Assembly: GCA_035235625.1 (NCBI GenBank)
Contig: CP141146.1
Coordinates: 7,682,501 to 7,746,500 of the forward strand
DNA length: 64,000 bases
Direction of reading: 5' to 3'
Source: Saururus chinensis
Taxonomy: Eukaryota > Streptophyta > Magnoliopsida > Piperales > Saururaceae
Of the stretch, positions 12,301-23,894 are shown in pieces (the first letter of the stretch is position 1; each line of letters begins with the position of its first letter). The translations under genes were made by a program, and so were the position numbers. The notes under the pieces were generated by a model. That model saw only the letters and a list, made by a program, of their open reading frames with translations, made no database searches and was not told where the DNA came from.

Positions 12301-13639
12301 AAAACTTTAGCAAAGAAAGGATTAGTAACTAATAATTCATGAAATTAATTAAACCCTAACACCTCAATAAGCATATTAGTGAGTAAGCATGCACGACAAC
12401 TCAAGGCGTCTGCAACCCTGTTTTGAACTCCAGACTTATGATTAAGCAAAAAACTAAACTCCTACAAATAAGATACCAATTGTGCATGTCTAGCAGACAA
12501 TTTTTCTTTGCCCATTAATGTAATGTCCCTGATTTTTCAATGCTTTTTTGTAATTTTTTTTATCATTTTAGGCAAAAAAAAATGTGACGTTTCGGTGTAT
12601 TTGGCCTCAGTATAAAGTATTTGTACCCGTATAGTCAGGTGTGGGGTTCAGTCACAAGCCGTGGGCCTCGAAGCATTGCCGGCTTGAAAAAGAGAGAGAA
12701 AATGAAAGAAAAAGACTAGTGAGAAAGAGGGGAAAAGGATCAAATCGGGCTCAACCGAGCCCGATCCAGAAACATTCAGAACAGAGAAGAACTGCCCCCC
12801 TTATTGCATCTCTCTTCTAGTGACCAGCCACCACCAATGACACACCGAACTATCGTCATTGGCTCCACCTCGACGCGATGGCGACCGATGGCCGCTGTTC
12901 CCAGCCGCCTGCCCTTCTGCTGACGCGAGGTAACATCCTCTCCCCCTCCCCTTTGGCCGCGCGTGCAAGTGGCTGCATGTGCGATTTAAGGTTTAGGTGT
13001 TGCATTAGCGCTGCCTAACCATAGTATGGCTCCGTCATTATTTGTGTTGACCACCAAAGCCCTCCTCCACCTCTCCTCCGTCTTCGAGCGTCACCCTCCA
13101 CCCTTTTGTGAGCCCTCAATGATGCAAAATCACCGCTATTGGGTGCTGTCCACGGTCGATTTTGACAACTTGCAACTGACCGAGTACTTCTCAGCCATCA
13201 ACCGACCTTCAGTTAGTACACCATCAACTTTCGGTTGCACCACCACTTCTTTTGGAATGACCTTTCTCCCAGTCGCCCTAATGTACCGCTGTGGATTGCG
13301 GATTTTGTCGCGTAGATTTGTGTACCTTGTTTGCCCATGATTACTTTTAGCGCTTCCTAAACCCTCATGACATTAGCTCTCTCAACTTGGCAATGCTTTT
13401 GGCTGCCAACTCCGCTCCCGACGTTGCCTCCATCGAGTGCTCATCATCAAACGTCATGGATTATGAGGTAGGGGAGCTTTGAACTCGTAATTTCATAATA
13501 GTATGCTTTGAATGTGTAAAAGCGTGCTAGGATGATTGAGATTTGATGTTTGGATGTTGAATCAAGGTCTGTTTGCATGATATAAGAGGATAAATTATGT
13601 CATGCTGAAAATGCATATGTTTGATGTATGTGGACCATG

Positions 13640-13965
13640 TGTATGCTAGTGATGGCTAGCGAGTATGTTGGTAAGGTATGTATGTGGAATATGTGTGTTC
13701 TAGTGATGGCTAACGAGTATGTTGGTAAGCTATGTATATGGATTGTGTGTGTGCTAGTGATGGCTAGCGAGTATGTTGGTAAGTTACATATGTAGAATAT
13801 GTATATGCTAGTGATGGCTAGCGAGTATGTTGGTAAGCTATGTATGTGGATTGTGTGTGTGCTAATTATGGCTAGTGAGTATGTTGGTAAGCTACGTATG
13901 TATATTATGTGTGTGCTAGTGATGGTTAGCAAGTATGTTGGTAAGCTATGTATGGAAGTATGTAT
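13640..13965. repeat. 54-bp minisatellite, about 6 units
   Basis: Six units built on CTAGTGATGGCTAGCGAGTA followed by TGTTGGTAAGCTATGTATGT lie head to tail with a 54-bp period. Because 54 is a multiple of 3, the minus strand stays open and encodes an 18-residue repeat containing SLPTYSLAI. This is a by-product of the repeat, with no sign of being a real protein. It lies inside the LTR-type insertion. Confidence 0.85.
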
Positions 13966-14785
13966 ATGTTATATGTATATGTGATGGACATATGTATGTA
14001 TGGTGGTTATACGCCTATGCAATGGATATGTGTATGTGTGTGAGGCAGATGTATGGGCGATGGACGGTAAGAGGTGACAGAAGGTTTGGTATGGAGTTGG
14101 ATGTGGATATGTAAGTTTATGATGGAAGATGGCGGATGTAAGTTTGACGTGCGAGGAGAGGAGTAGATTGGTGTGGTTTGGACTGGAACGTATGTTGGGG
14201 GATTATAAAATAGTAAGAGTGTTGCATAATTATACAAGCATAACGTACATAGTATGAAGTGAAAAGTAAGCATAATAAGTGAGGTATAAGTAAGAGGGTG
14301 ATAACTAGGGTTGGCTCTGAGGAGCTTAGTTTAATGACTTCCGAATAAAATGTTTTGGCCATAAGGTTAATCATGGAGATTGTATACATATATAATATTT
14401 TGGCGAATGGTGAGTTATGTTGTAAGTTGGACGGGTTAAGTGAAGTCTGTTGCCTTGACGAATTAGACTTTTGGATTGGGCTTAGCTTTAGTTTAGTCAA
14501 AGGAGCACTATAAGAGTTTTTATGGCATAATTGTACATGATAACTTACTAAATTCAAACTTGAATTATAACCAAAGCTAATGATAGTATTATGAGTTTGA
14601 GACCTAAGGGTTCGATGAATTAAGTTTCGTATTTGAGCTAGTTGAGCATTTCTCATGTCTTTCCAAAGTGTTTATCCTGCGAGATGTTGTCTATGTGTTG
14701 TATTTGAGCCCTAGACATCTAATGCTTGTTGAGAGCGATGTATATTTTCGATTTGGTCTGTGTGTTGTATTAAGCCCAAACGTTT

Positions 14786-16283
14786 CACTACAACAAAATG
14801 TAGAATTAGCGACACTAATATGACATCTATTAGTGACACTTAACAATAAGTGTCGCTAATTAACAATAAGTGTCGCTAATTTATGCTATGCCCAAGACAT
14901 CAAATGCTAATTTATTTTATTAACAACACTTAACAATAAGTGTTGCTAATATGCCATCTATTAATGATGGTTTATGCTAAACGTTGCTAATAGTTGATTT
15001 ATTAACGACACTTTATAAAAGCGTCACTAAAAGCTATTTGTTTTAAATAAAAAAGAAAATAATTATAACTACTAGTGATGCTTTTTTTCAAGAGTCGCTA
15101 CTATTTTTTACAGTAGCAACGTTTTATGAACATTGTCTCTACTAGTAGTGATAATAGCGATGCTTAAAAAAAGCGTCGCAAATAGTTATCATTATTATTT
15201 TTATTTAAAACGAATAACTTTTAGTGGCACTTTCATAAAATGTCGCTAATAACGCAACTATTATCGATGCTTACTATAAAGCATCGCTAATAAATGTCAT
15301 ATTAGCGATGCTTATTATTAAGCATCGCTAATACAATAAATTAATTTTAAAAAAAAACACAACTTATTAGCGACAATTTGTCAATTGCGTTGCAACTAAA
15401 ACAACTATTAATGACAGTTTTGTTAGCATTGCTAATAGCTTGATTAATTAATTTTAATTAATAAATAAATTTATTATAAATAAATATTTAAAAAATAAAA
15501 ATTAACTTTTTAAATATAATATTTTTTATTTAATATTGATTATTTGTATATATAATAAATAAATATTAAAAAAATTTTAAAACTTCTCAACCATAATATA
15601 TTTTATTAAAGAAAGAGGAGAGAGGAGAATGAAAGTGAGGAGAAAGAGACGAGAGTGTAGAGAGAGAGATGTATGCAAAGAAAGAGTGAGGAGAGAGAGT
15701 GAGAGAAAGAGAAGAGAGAGAGAGATAAAATTTTAATTATAAATTATTTTTAAAATTTTTAAAAAATAAAGAGAGAGGGTAGAGAGAGATAGTAGAGAGA
15801 GTGAAGAGTATAGAGAGAGTAAAGAGAGAGAGGGTAGAGGAGAGAGAAAGAAAATTTTAATTATAAATTCTTTTAAAAAATTAAAAAATAAAGAGAGAGG
15901 GTAGAGAGATATAGTAGAGAGATGGTAGAGAGAGTGAGGTGTAGAGAGAGAAAAAGAAAATTTTAATTATAAATTATTTTTAAAAATAAAAAATATATAT
16001 TAGCGACGCATATCAGTATGCATCGCTACTACCTTAGGCTAGTAGCAACACATAGTTATATGCATCGCTACTACCTTAGGGTATTAGCGAAGCATACTAT
16101 TATGCGACGCTACTAGTTTTTTATTTTAAAAAAATTAAAGTAAAAGAGATAGGGGAAGAGAGAGAAAGAGATAAAAGGGGAAGAGAGAGGGAGAGAGGCT
16201 AGAGAAAAAGAGAGAGGGGAGAGAGAGATGTGAGTGAGAGAGAGAGAAGAGACAGAGAGAGGGTAGAGAGAGGGGAGGATGCT
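14786..16283. mobile_element. CACTA (EnSpm) element end with GTCGCTAAT repeats, truncated
   Basis: Starts CACTACAACAAAATGTAG, a typical CACTA terminus, followed by many direct and inverted copies of TAGCGACACTT/AAGTGTCGCTAA, the sub-terminal motif common in plant CACTA elements. These give way to AT-rich and GAGAGAG-rich segments repeated several times (15,600-16,000 and 16,140-16,280). No matching TAGTG end is found on the right, so the element is truncated. No transposase remains. Confidence 0.65.
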
Positions 16284-16606
16284 CTATTGAGAGCGTTGTA
16301 TGATTATGGCCCAAGAGTGACACTATATGATTCTATCCTAAGTTGGCACTATAAGACCACTAAAGTGTAGGCGCTTGTATTGCCCCTAAAGTGTGGGCGT
16401 TTATTTTTGCGCACTCAGGTAAGTTGTATTTTGTGCCCCATGTGCATTGGTATTCCTTGTCTTCAGAAAAGTCCATGATATCTAGTCACTCCCCAGAGGT
16501 TAAGGTGATGCCCCAGTTGGATTCCTTTCTATTTCGATGTTGGAGCTTATTAGTCGTAATAAGCTTCAATGGTCGATAATATGTGTACGACTATATGAGT
16601 AAGTAT

Positions 16607-17199
16607 GTATGTGTAACGACCATGAATTTTCGGTATGATTTCTTGCCTCTAATAAAACTATTTTATGAGTTTTTAATTATTTTAAATTATTTAGAGGTAG
16701 ATATTTGATGAGTTTTTATATGGGTTGATAAAGCTTGGTGAGAGGTTGCTGTTTTGTACCCGTAGCAAATTCCTATTATTAATATAAATGTCTAGGACAT
16801 TTGTAGCAAGCCGTGAGAGCTTGCAAACCCTAGAAGCATCTTCGATACGTAGGAAGAAGCACTAGGGGTGGTTTTGGGTCAGAGGCACACCCAGTTTTTA
16901 TGAAAAATATTATATATGATATTTATTGTGAAACTACCATGTGTTTATTCATGTCTGATAGTATAAACTCCCCTACTGAGTATTTTAAAATACACACCAC
17001 CCCCCAGACTTTGCAGGACTTGACGAAGCTTAGTGTGCGGGTAGATGGGCCTACTCCGAGTTTTATCGATGTGATTTCAAAGATTTCAACCACTCCAAAA
17101 CGAGTAAGAACTATCCTTATTATTTTTCTCTTGTGTGTTTGTACACGGACTGTGGTTATATTTTTTTATGCTTCCAAAATCTCAGGGCGCGACAGTATG
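16607..17199. mobile_element. 583-bp solo LTR with GTATG target duplication
   Basis: The element at 16,612-17,194 begins TGTAACGACC and ends GGGCGCGACA, with GTATG on both sides (16,607-16,611 and 17,195-17,199). In reverse orientation it matches both ends and the interior of the 2.4-kb insert at 39,518-41,912, for example CAAGCCGTGAGAGCTTGCAA. It is therefore the same LTR family with a ~1.8-kb internal difference. It is nested inside the 12.5-18.0 kb insertion. Confidence 0.85.
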
Positions 17200-18659
17200 T
17201 TTCTAAGTAAGTGTAAGTTTCTGAATAAGACTGTAAGCGCAAGATTCTAAGCAAGACTGTAAGAGTAAAATTGTATGAGTAAGGTCGTACAAGTAAGATT
17301 GTATGAGTAAGGTCATACGAGTATGTGTAAGATTGGTTTGATGGTATATATTTGGCATAATTGCATGCATGTGTGCATGATTATTATAAGCCTACCTGCT
17401 TCATGTTTGAGTCGTATGCACGCATATATGTATGGACTTGTTGAGTTTACTGTTTAGAACTCCCCTATTGGGTATTTCCTACTGAGTATGAAAATACTTA
17501 TTTACCTTATTTTTTAGCTACGATGTTCGAGAGGCTTTTGCAGGTTTGTAACGGAGAGCTCCTGAAGATGGATGCTTGTTCCCTTCAGTGGATTGATTCC
17601 CTATAACTCAGGTATATCATTAACTCACTACAAGCATTATTTTGTGCGACAATATGATGTATTGGGTGAGATGAGAATTAAGGTGTTTATGCTTTCTGAA
17701 CTTTAATTTGGATTAGACTATGGACAGTTATGGGACTTTCACTCAGGGATGCTAGAAGAGATTTATATTTAAAGTCAATGATCATATTAATTTATTTTGA
17801 ACGTTGTTTTCAAGTAGCGCCTGAAGATATTTAGTTTTGTCATATGAGGTTTAATTGATTTTAAAAAAAGTTGTATATGAAAAATTGATGTGAGATGTTT
17901 TAAATTATAAACTGCTTTCACATGTTTTGTATTTCATCATTTTTCCCGATTTATAGTTGTTATGTTGCAAAAAAAATTCTATAAAATTTAGGAAAATATG
18001 ATGAAAAATGACGGGCATTACAATTAATATGCTTAAGAGCAGAATGATCATAATAAAGAATAAACTTTGCATGAATCAAATAATGCCTCCAATGTCGAAG
18101 AGCTTGGATAACGTAATAAAACTCCACATCATAGGCACTATATCTTCTTCATGCTCTTATTAATTTCTCACTAAAATAAACGATTTGATGACCCTCTTGA
18201 CTTTGGACAACCTCAATACCAACCTTTGAAACATCACAATATAACTCAAAAGGCTTGGTAAAATTAAGTAAGGCTAATGCAGGTGCTGAAATAAGTTTTT
18301 CTTTAATAAGAATAAAGGCACTTTCAGCTGCATCACTCTAAACAAAAGATCCTAACTTCATACAATTAGTAATAGGATTCATAATGGTACTAAAATATGG
18401 AATAAACCTCCAATAGAAAGAAGTCAACCCATGGAAACTTCATACCTTATGTATATTAGTATGTCTTGGTCAATGTTTCACCGCATTAACCTCACTCTCA
18501 TCGAAAACTATTTCATCCTTTGAGACAACATACCTAAGGAAGAGTACATAATCTCACATTAAAGAACACTTCTTGATGGCTGCAAAAAAGTTTATCCCTG
18601 CAAAGGACAACTAGAACATCTTGTAGATGTTGCAAGTGAGAATCAATATCAGAACTATA

Positions 18660-19351
18660 AATAATAAGTATATCATCAAAATATGCTACCACAAATGTAT
18701 CAATAAATGGTTGAAGAGCTTACTTCATCACCCTCATGAATGTGTTCGGGGCATTAGATAACCCAAAAGGCATGACTCATTGTTCATATAACCCTTATCT
18801 TGTCTTGAAAGTTGTCTTCTATTCATCATCTAGTCTGATTCTAATTTGATGATATCCACTTTTCAAATCTAACTTGCTAAAGATAGAAGCATCACTCAAC
18901 TGATCAAGTAAATCATCAAGGAGGGGAATAGGAAAATGGTACTTGATAGTAATTTTATTAATGGTTATACTATCTACACACATACACCAACTACCACCAT
19001 TCTTTTGTGTAAGCAAAATTTGCTCAATACATGGACTCAAGACTCTCTCTAATATGTCCTTTGCCCAACAAATCAAAGACTTGTCGTTGAAGCTCCTCAT
19101 GCTCCTTTGGACTCATCCTATAAGGGGGACGATTTGGGAGTGTAGATTAGGCACAAGGTCAACCTAATGTTGGATGTCTCTAAAGGGTGGCAAACCATTG
19201 GGTAGGAAATCTCCGAAAAAATATTATAATATTCATGCACCAAAGGTTTAACCTCCTCGGGAATATCCTCACCGTCACTATCCTCCTTATAAACCAAAGC
19301 ATAAACAAAATCATCTCCCTTCAATTCCTCCAGAAACTTTCCCCAAGACAA
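18660..19351 (-). pseudogene. gypsy reverse transcriptase remnant (copy 1)
   Basis: Minus-strand segments read [19 protein letters not shown] and [17 protein letters not shown], then MPFGLSNAPNTF and AYFDDILI (18,666-18,686). These are the standard RT blocks, including the YxDD catalytic motif, still intact here. An in-frame stop after MRVMK and other stops and shifts break the gene. It corresponds to 38,200-38,760 in copy 2. Confidence 0.85.
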
Positions 19352-19574
19352 AGAGTCACCTCTTTGTTGCTTTGGGGTTTAATCAGCTCATCCTTACGAG
19401 ATACAAAAATAATTTTTGTATCATTCCAAGCAAAGTTATATGTTTTCTTACAATCATCATGTATCACACATCGATCATATTGCCAAGGATGCCCAAGTAA
19501 CAAATGACAAGCATCCATAACAAATACATTACACCATTTTTTATCCTTATATATAGAACCAATAAAGAACGAGA

Positions 19575-19775
19575 TTAAACATCATTTAGAAACTTATACC
19601 TCACTTCTTTCTTCAGCCAATAAAGTGTGTATGGATGGGGATGTGGTATAGTGCTCAATTGAAGCTTTTGAACCGCCTCTTCAACCACCACATTGTCACA
19701 ACTTCCCGAATCAATCACAAGATGACAAACCTTACTCCCAATAGTACACATAGTGTGAAATATATTATTCCTCAA
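19575..19775 (-). pseudogene. gypsy aspartic protease remnant (copy 1)
   Basis: The 66-residue open stretch contains VCHLVIDSGSCDNVV, with the DSG active-site triplet of retropepsins, followed by EEAVQKLQL. Further along the same polyprotein, HLLLGHPWQYDR (19,518-19,480) marks the protease-RT linker typical of plant gypsy elements. The pieces are in different frames. Confidence 0.75.
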
Positions 19776-19973
19776 CTAAAGATCACCCTCCATATCCTTA
19801 GGGGCAAAGAAAAGGCAACGTGTCACCAAAGCTTCTCCATGATCACCTCCCATTATCTTTTCATTTGGTTCGTCATCATATATAGGATAAGTGTAATAAA
19901 AATAAACATCATCAAACTCAACATTCTCATCATATTCAGTAAATAATCTTTTACCATTCTAGTTACTATGAGG

Positions 19974-20018
19974 AAACTTTGCCGCTCTATGACCCATTCT
20001 ACCACATTTAAAACACTT
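19974..20018 (-). pseudogene. gag zinc knuckle remnant (copy 1)
   Basis: The minus strand reads CFKCGRMGHRAAKF, a CX2CX4HX4C nucleocapsid knuckle whose last cysteine is now phenylalanine. In copy 2 the same motif has lost its first cysteine instead. Confidence 0.65.
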
Positions 20019-20314
20019 TGAACCAGCACTTGTAGAGGCTTTGGTGGTATTCTTAGTGCTTTGAGGTGGAAAAGGGTTGCATACTACTAGAATTGGTAGC
20101 ATATGGCATGGCTAGAGAAGTGCTACTAGTTGTCCCAAAGTGATGGCCAATGGGGCCTTGTTGCTTCTCCAAGTGGAACGCCCTTGAGTGCACATCCGAC
20201 ATAGGAGAAAGAGAGCATAGAGAGGGAAGAGAGAGAGTGGAGAGAGGGAGAGAGAGAGTGGAGAGAGGGAGAGAGACAGAGAGGGAGAGAGACAGAGAGG
20301 GAGAGAGAGAGAGT

Positions 20315-20317
<3 letters not shown>

Positions 20318-20373
<56 letters not shown>
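20318..20373. repeat. (TA)n microsatellite
   Basis: An uninterrupted run of about 28 AT dinucleotides flanked by GA-rich sequence. Likely length-polymorphic. Confidence 0.95.
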
Positions 20374-20375
<2 letters not shown>

Positions 20376-23300
20376 AGAGGAGAGAGAGAAGAGAAAGAAG
20401 AGAGAGGAGAGAGACACATAGGAGAGAGAAGAGATCAAAACAAAAAGGGTTTTAAAGAAGCGTCGTTAATAGTATTCACACTTGTGACGCATCATAAGTA
20501 TTGTTATTATTAGTGACACTTTTGATAACAATCGCCAATAGTAATGAATATTAAAAAAAATTCCTCTCTATACTATTTGCGACGTTCACGGTGAAAGTTG
20601 CATGATAGGCATAATAATTGCAAAAAATGTCGCAACTGTTAAAATTATTTGCAACGCTTAATTGGAGCGTAGCAAATAGTATAAAAATAGTTTTTTTTAA
20701 TATTTGTTACTATCAGCGATGCTCATCAGAGGCGTCACTAATAGTAACAATACTTGTGATGCATATAGTTATGCATCACAAGTGTTAATTCTATTAGTGA
20801 TGCTTCCCTAGAGCGTCGCCAATAGTTCAAAATTAATTTTTTCAAACACCTTTTTGTTTTGATATCTTCTCTCTCTCCTCACTCTCTCTCTCTCTTATAT
20901 CTCTCTCCTACGTCTCTCTTCTCTCTCTCCTCTCTATGCACTCACTCTCTACCCTCTCTCTCTCTCCTCTCTTTCTCTCCCCTCCCTCTCCTCTTCTCTC
21001 TCTACCCTTCTCAAGTATTATTACTATTAGCGACACTTTTGATGACCGTCACCATTAGTAATGAATATTAAAAAAAAATTCCCTTCTATACTATTTTTAA
21101 CGGTCACAGTGAACATCGTAAATAGACATAACAATTACGACGTTTCTATGTAAACGTCACAACTATTAAAACTATTTGCAACGCTTGGAAGCGTTGCAAA
21201 TAGTATAAAAATAGTTTTTTTAGGGTCGCTAACACTAACAATACTTGTGACGCATATATTTATGTGTTGCAAGTGTTAATATTATTAGCGACACTTAAAC
21301 CCTAGAGCATCGCTAAAAATTCAAAATTAAATTTTTTTAAACACCTTTTTGTTTTGATCTCATCTCTCACTCTCTACTCTCTCTCCACTCTCTCTTATGT
21401 CTCACTTCTCTTCTCTGTCTTCTCTCTCTATCTTCTCAAGTATTGTTACTATTAGCGATGCATCTGAAAAGCATCACCAATAGTAATTAGTATTAAAAAA
21501 AATCTTTCTATAATATTTGCGACATTCACTATGAACATCGCAAATAGGCATAACAATTGCGACATTTTTTGTGTAAACATTGCAACTGTTCAAACTATTT
21601 ACAACGCTTCTTTGAGCATTGCAAATAATATAAAAATAGTTTTTTTAGCGTAGCCAATAGTAACATACTTGTGACGCATATAGTTATGCATCATAAGTGT
21701 TAATACTATTAGTGACACTACCCTAGTGCGTCACCAATAGTTCAAAATTAATTTTTTTAAACACCTTTTTGTTTTGATCTCTTCTCTCTATCTACTCTCT
21801 CTCCTATGTCTCTCTTCTCCCTCTCTTTCTCTCTCTTCTCTTTCTCTCTCTCTCTTCTCTCTCCCCTCTCTCTCCTTCCTCTCTCTTCACTTTCTCTCTC
21901 CTCTCTCTCTCTCACGCACGTCAGTGTGAGCCCCATCTCTAAGGAGGAGAGAGGAGAGAGAAAGGGATTTTAATTTAAATTTTTTAGGATTTTTTATCTC
22001 TAAGGAGTACACATCGCTAAGACATCAAGTATATGCGACGCATATTCATATGTCACTAATACCTTTTATTTTATGTCTTTTATATTTTTATATAATATAA
22101 AATTTATAAAAAATTTAAATTAAATTCTCCTACTCTCTCACCTCTCCTCCTCAGAGTTATGGCTCATGCTAACTCACGTGAGGGAGAGAGAGGAGAGAGA
22201 GAGACGTGAATAGAAGAAATTAGACATGAACCCTGAGCGGGAGGGTCATTGTACTCGTGCACAAGGAGAAGGAGAGGGGTGGGAACATGAGAATTTTATT
22301 TTAAATTTTTTGGATTTTTTATTATATATTATATTTTAAAAATAATAAATAAAATAAAAGGTATTAGCTACGCATAGGAGTATGCGTCGCTAATACACCA
22401 AGTATTTGCAACGCATAGGTATATATGCATTATAAATACTTAGGGTATTAGTGACACATATTTCTATGCTTCACTAATATATTTTATTTTATTCATTTAT
22501 TATTTTTAAAATTAATATATAATAAAAATACTAAAAAAATAAAAAATAAATTTCCATACTCTCTCACTATTCCTCCTTAGAGCCGAGGCTCATGCTGACG
22601 TACATAAGAGAGAGAGGAGAGAGGAGAGGGAGAGGGAGAGAGAGAGACGTGAATTAAAGAAATTTGGTACGGACCAAAATAGGGCAGGCTGGAGGGTAGT
22701 CATACTTCGGCAGAAGGAGGAGAGGGGAGAGATCATGAGAATTTAATTTTAATTTTTTGAGATTTTATTATTGTATATTATATTTTTAAAATAAAAAATA
22801 AAATAAAAGATATAGCGACGCATAGGAGTATGCGCAGCTAATACACCAGGTATTTGCCCTTAGGTATTAGTAACGCATATTCCTCAATGTCGCTAATACT
22901 TTTATTTTAATTTTTTTATTTTTAAAATATAATATATAATAAAAAAATCTTAAAAATTTAAAATTAAAGTCCCCTACTCTCTCACCTCTCCTCTTCAGAG
23001 CTGGGGCTCATGTTGATACGCGTGAGAGAGAGAGAGAGAGGAGAGAGTGAGAGAGAAGAGAAGGTACATAGAGAGGAATTTAGTTTTTAAAAATTATAAT
23101 ATTTGCGACGCTTATGGGTAAGCATCGTAAATACCAACATTTTTTAACACTTATTTATACACGTCGCAAATATATGCCTATTTGCAACACTTTAAGGAAG
23201 TGTAACGAATATATAGCTATTTGCGACACTTCCCTATAAGCATCGTAAAAACATCTGATTTTGCAACGCTTAGTTTGAAGCATTGCAAATACGAACTATA

Positions 23301-23389
23301 TGTGATGCTTCTGACGAGAGTCTCTAAAAAAATCAATATGCATGAGAAATTTTGCTTGTGTGCCGTTTTATTTCGCCCGTGCAGTATTT

Positions 23390-23710
23390 ATCACCCCATG
23401 CCCTGCCCTCACCCTCCACCTTCCACTTCCCACTATTGTCGGCTACCGATATTTCTACCTGCCACCCCACTGCCCTAGCACTACCCCACCAACCCTGCGC
23501 CCCCATCGCCCCACTTTGGCTCCCCACCCTACTGCACCACCACCTTGGCTCAGCTTGCTGCCCTAGATCCTGCTTTCCCTCATGCCTTGTTTCTATGATC
23601 CCCCCCCCCCCCTCATCTAGCCCCCAGAACTTGAGGAAGAGGAAAAGAGTGGTGCCGAATTCCGGCATCTCCCCCTCTTCCTCACCTCCCCCTGCTCCCC
23701 CACTCTTCTT
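23390..23710. other. C-rich block inside CACTA-derived DNA
   Basis: A 320-bp strongly pyrimidine/C-rich segment (CCCTGCCCTCACCCTCCACC, a run of C at about 23,600) in otherwise AT-rich repeat DNA. Open frames are proline/serine-rich and low complexity, with no domain recognised. It could be a captured fragment of host DNA. Confidence 0.4.
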
Positions 23711-23894
23711 TACTATTAAGCGTTGTTAATAATATTATTAACGACATTTTTTAAGCATCACTAATAAAATTACATTAGCAATGCAAAAAAAAAAAACATC
23801 GCTAATAGTATTGCTATTGGTGACACTTTTTCATATGCGTCGCTAATGAGTAGTTGCGATGGAACTATTAAAGACATTTTTTTCTTATAGTGTG

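Larger units (their letters stand above)
12514..18027. mobile_element. LTR-type insertion (TG...CA) in gypsy copy 1, 5-bp TSD
   Basis: The insert spans 12,519-18,022, begins TGTAATGTCCC and ends GGGCATTACA, and is flanked by ATTAA (12,514-12,518 and 18,023-18,027). Copy 2 of the gypsy element reads straight through this point (TTTGCTATTAATATGC at about 37,644), proving the insertion. TG...CA ends with a 5-bp duplication are the mark of LTR retrotransposons. No gag-pol is visible, so it is probably a solo LTR of about 3.4 kb enlarged by a CACTA fragment (14,786-16,283) and a 583-bp solo LTR. It also carries a GC-richer block at 12,700-13,450 and a 54-bp minisatellite. Confidence 0.75.
11023..20210 (-). 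mobile_element. Ty3/gypsy retrotransposon copy 1, decayed and truncated
   Basis: Minus-strand order from high to low coordinate: gag zinc knuckle (~20,018-19,974), protease (~19,775-19,575), reverse transcriptase (~19,160-18,660), RNase H region (~18,500-18,030), then after a 5.5-kb insertion the integrase (12,300-11,439), polypurine tract and 3' LTR. PR-RT-RH-IN order is diagnostic of Ty3/gypsy. The element loses its 5' end near 20,210, where CACTA-derived GA-rich sequence begins. Frames are broken by stops throughout. Homology to copy 2 (36.5-43.6 kb) fixes the boundaries of the inserted DNA. Confidence 0.85.
20211..23892. mobile_element. CACTA-derived repeat block
   Basis: Starts in GAGAGAG-rich DNA where gypsy homology stops and ends in CTTATAGTG (23,884-23,892), which reverse complemented gives CACTATAAG, a CACTA-type terminus. 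The interior is dominated by imperfect inverted repeats of GCGACGC/GCGTCGC and TATTTGCGACGTT-type words. Three ~420-490-bp units share AACACCTTTTTGTTTTGAT (20,847, 21,338, 21,758). Three later units share GCTCATGCTGACG-type words inside CT/GA runs (22,160, 22,580, 23,000). No transposase is left. Confidence 0.6.

Noticed and set aside
12900..13340. 104-codon frame in the GC-rich part of the LTR insertion
   Set aside because: No recognisable domain, and it lies in LTR-like DNA without other coding signs.
13600..13984. 110- and 61-codon frames with 18-residue repeats
   Set aside because: They exist only because the 54-bp minisatellite period is divisible by three.
20112..20513. Ser/Leu-, Tyr/Ile- and Arg/Glu-repeat frames
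   Set aside because: Translations of (TA)n and (GA)n runs; no protein evidence.
23333..23729. Proline/serine-rich frames on both strands
   Set aside because: Caused by the C-rich composition; several frames are equally open and none shows a domain.
14786..23892. One intact 9.1-kb CACTA transposon
   Set aside because: The flanks do not match as a 3-bp duplication and the interior contains gypsy DNA that continues outside the left end.
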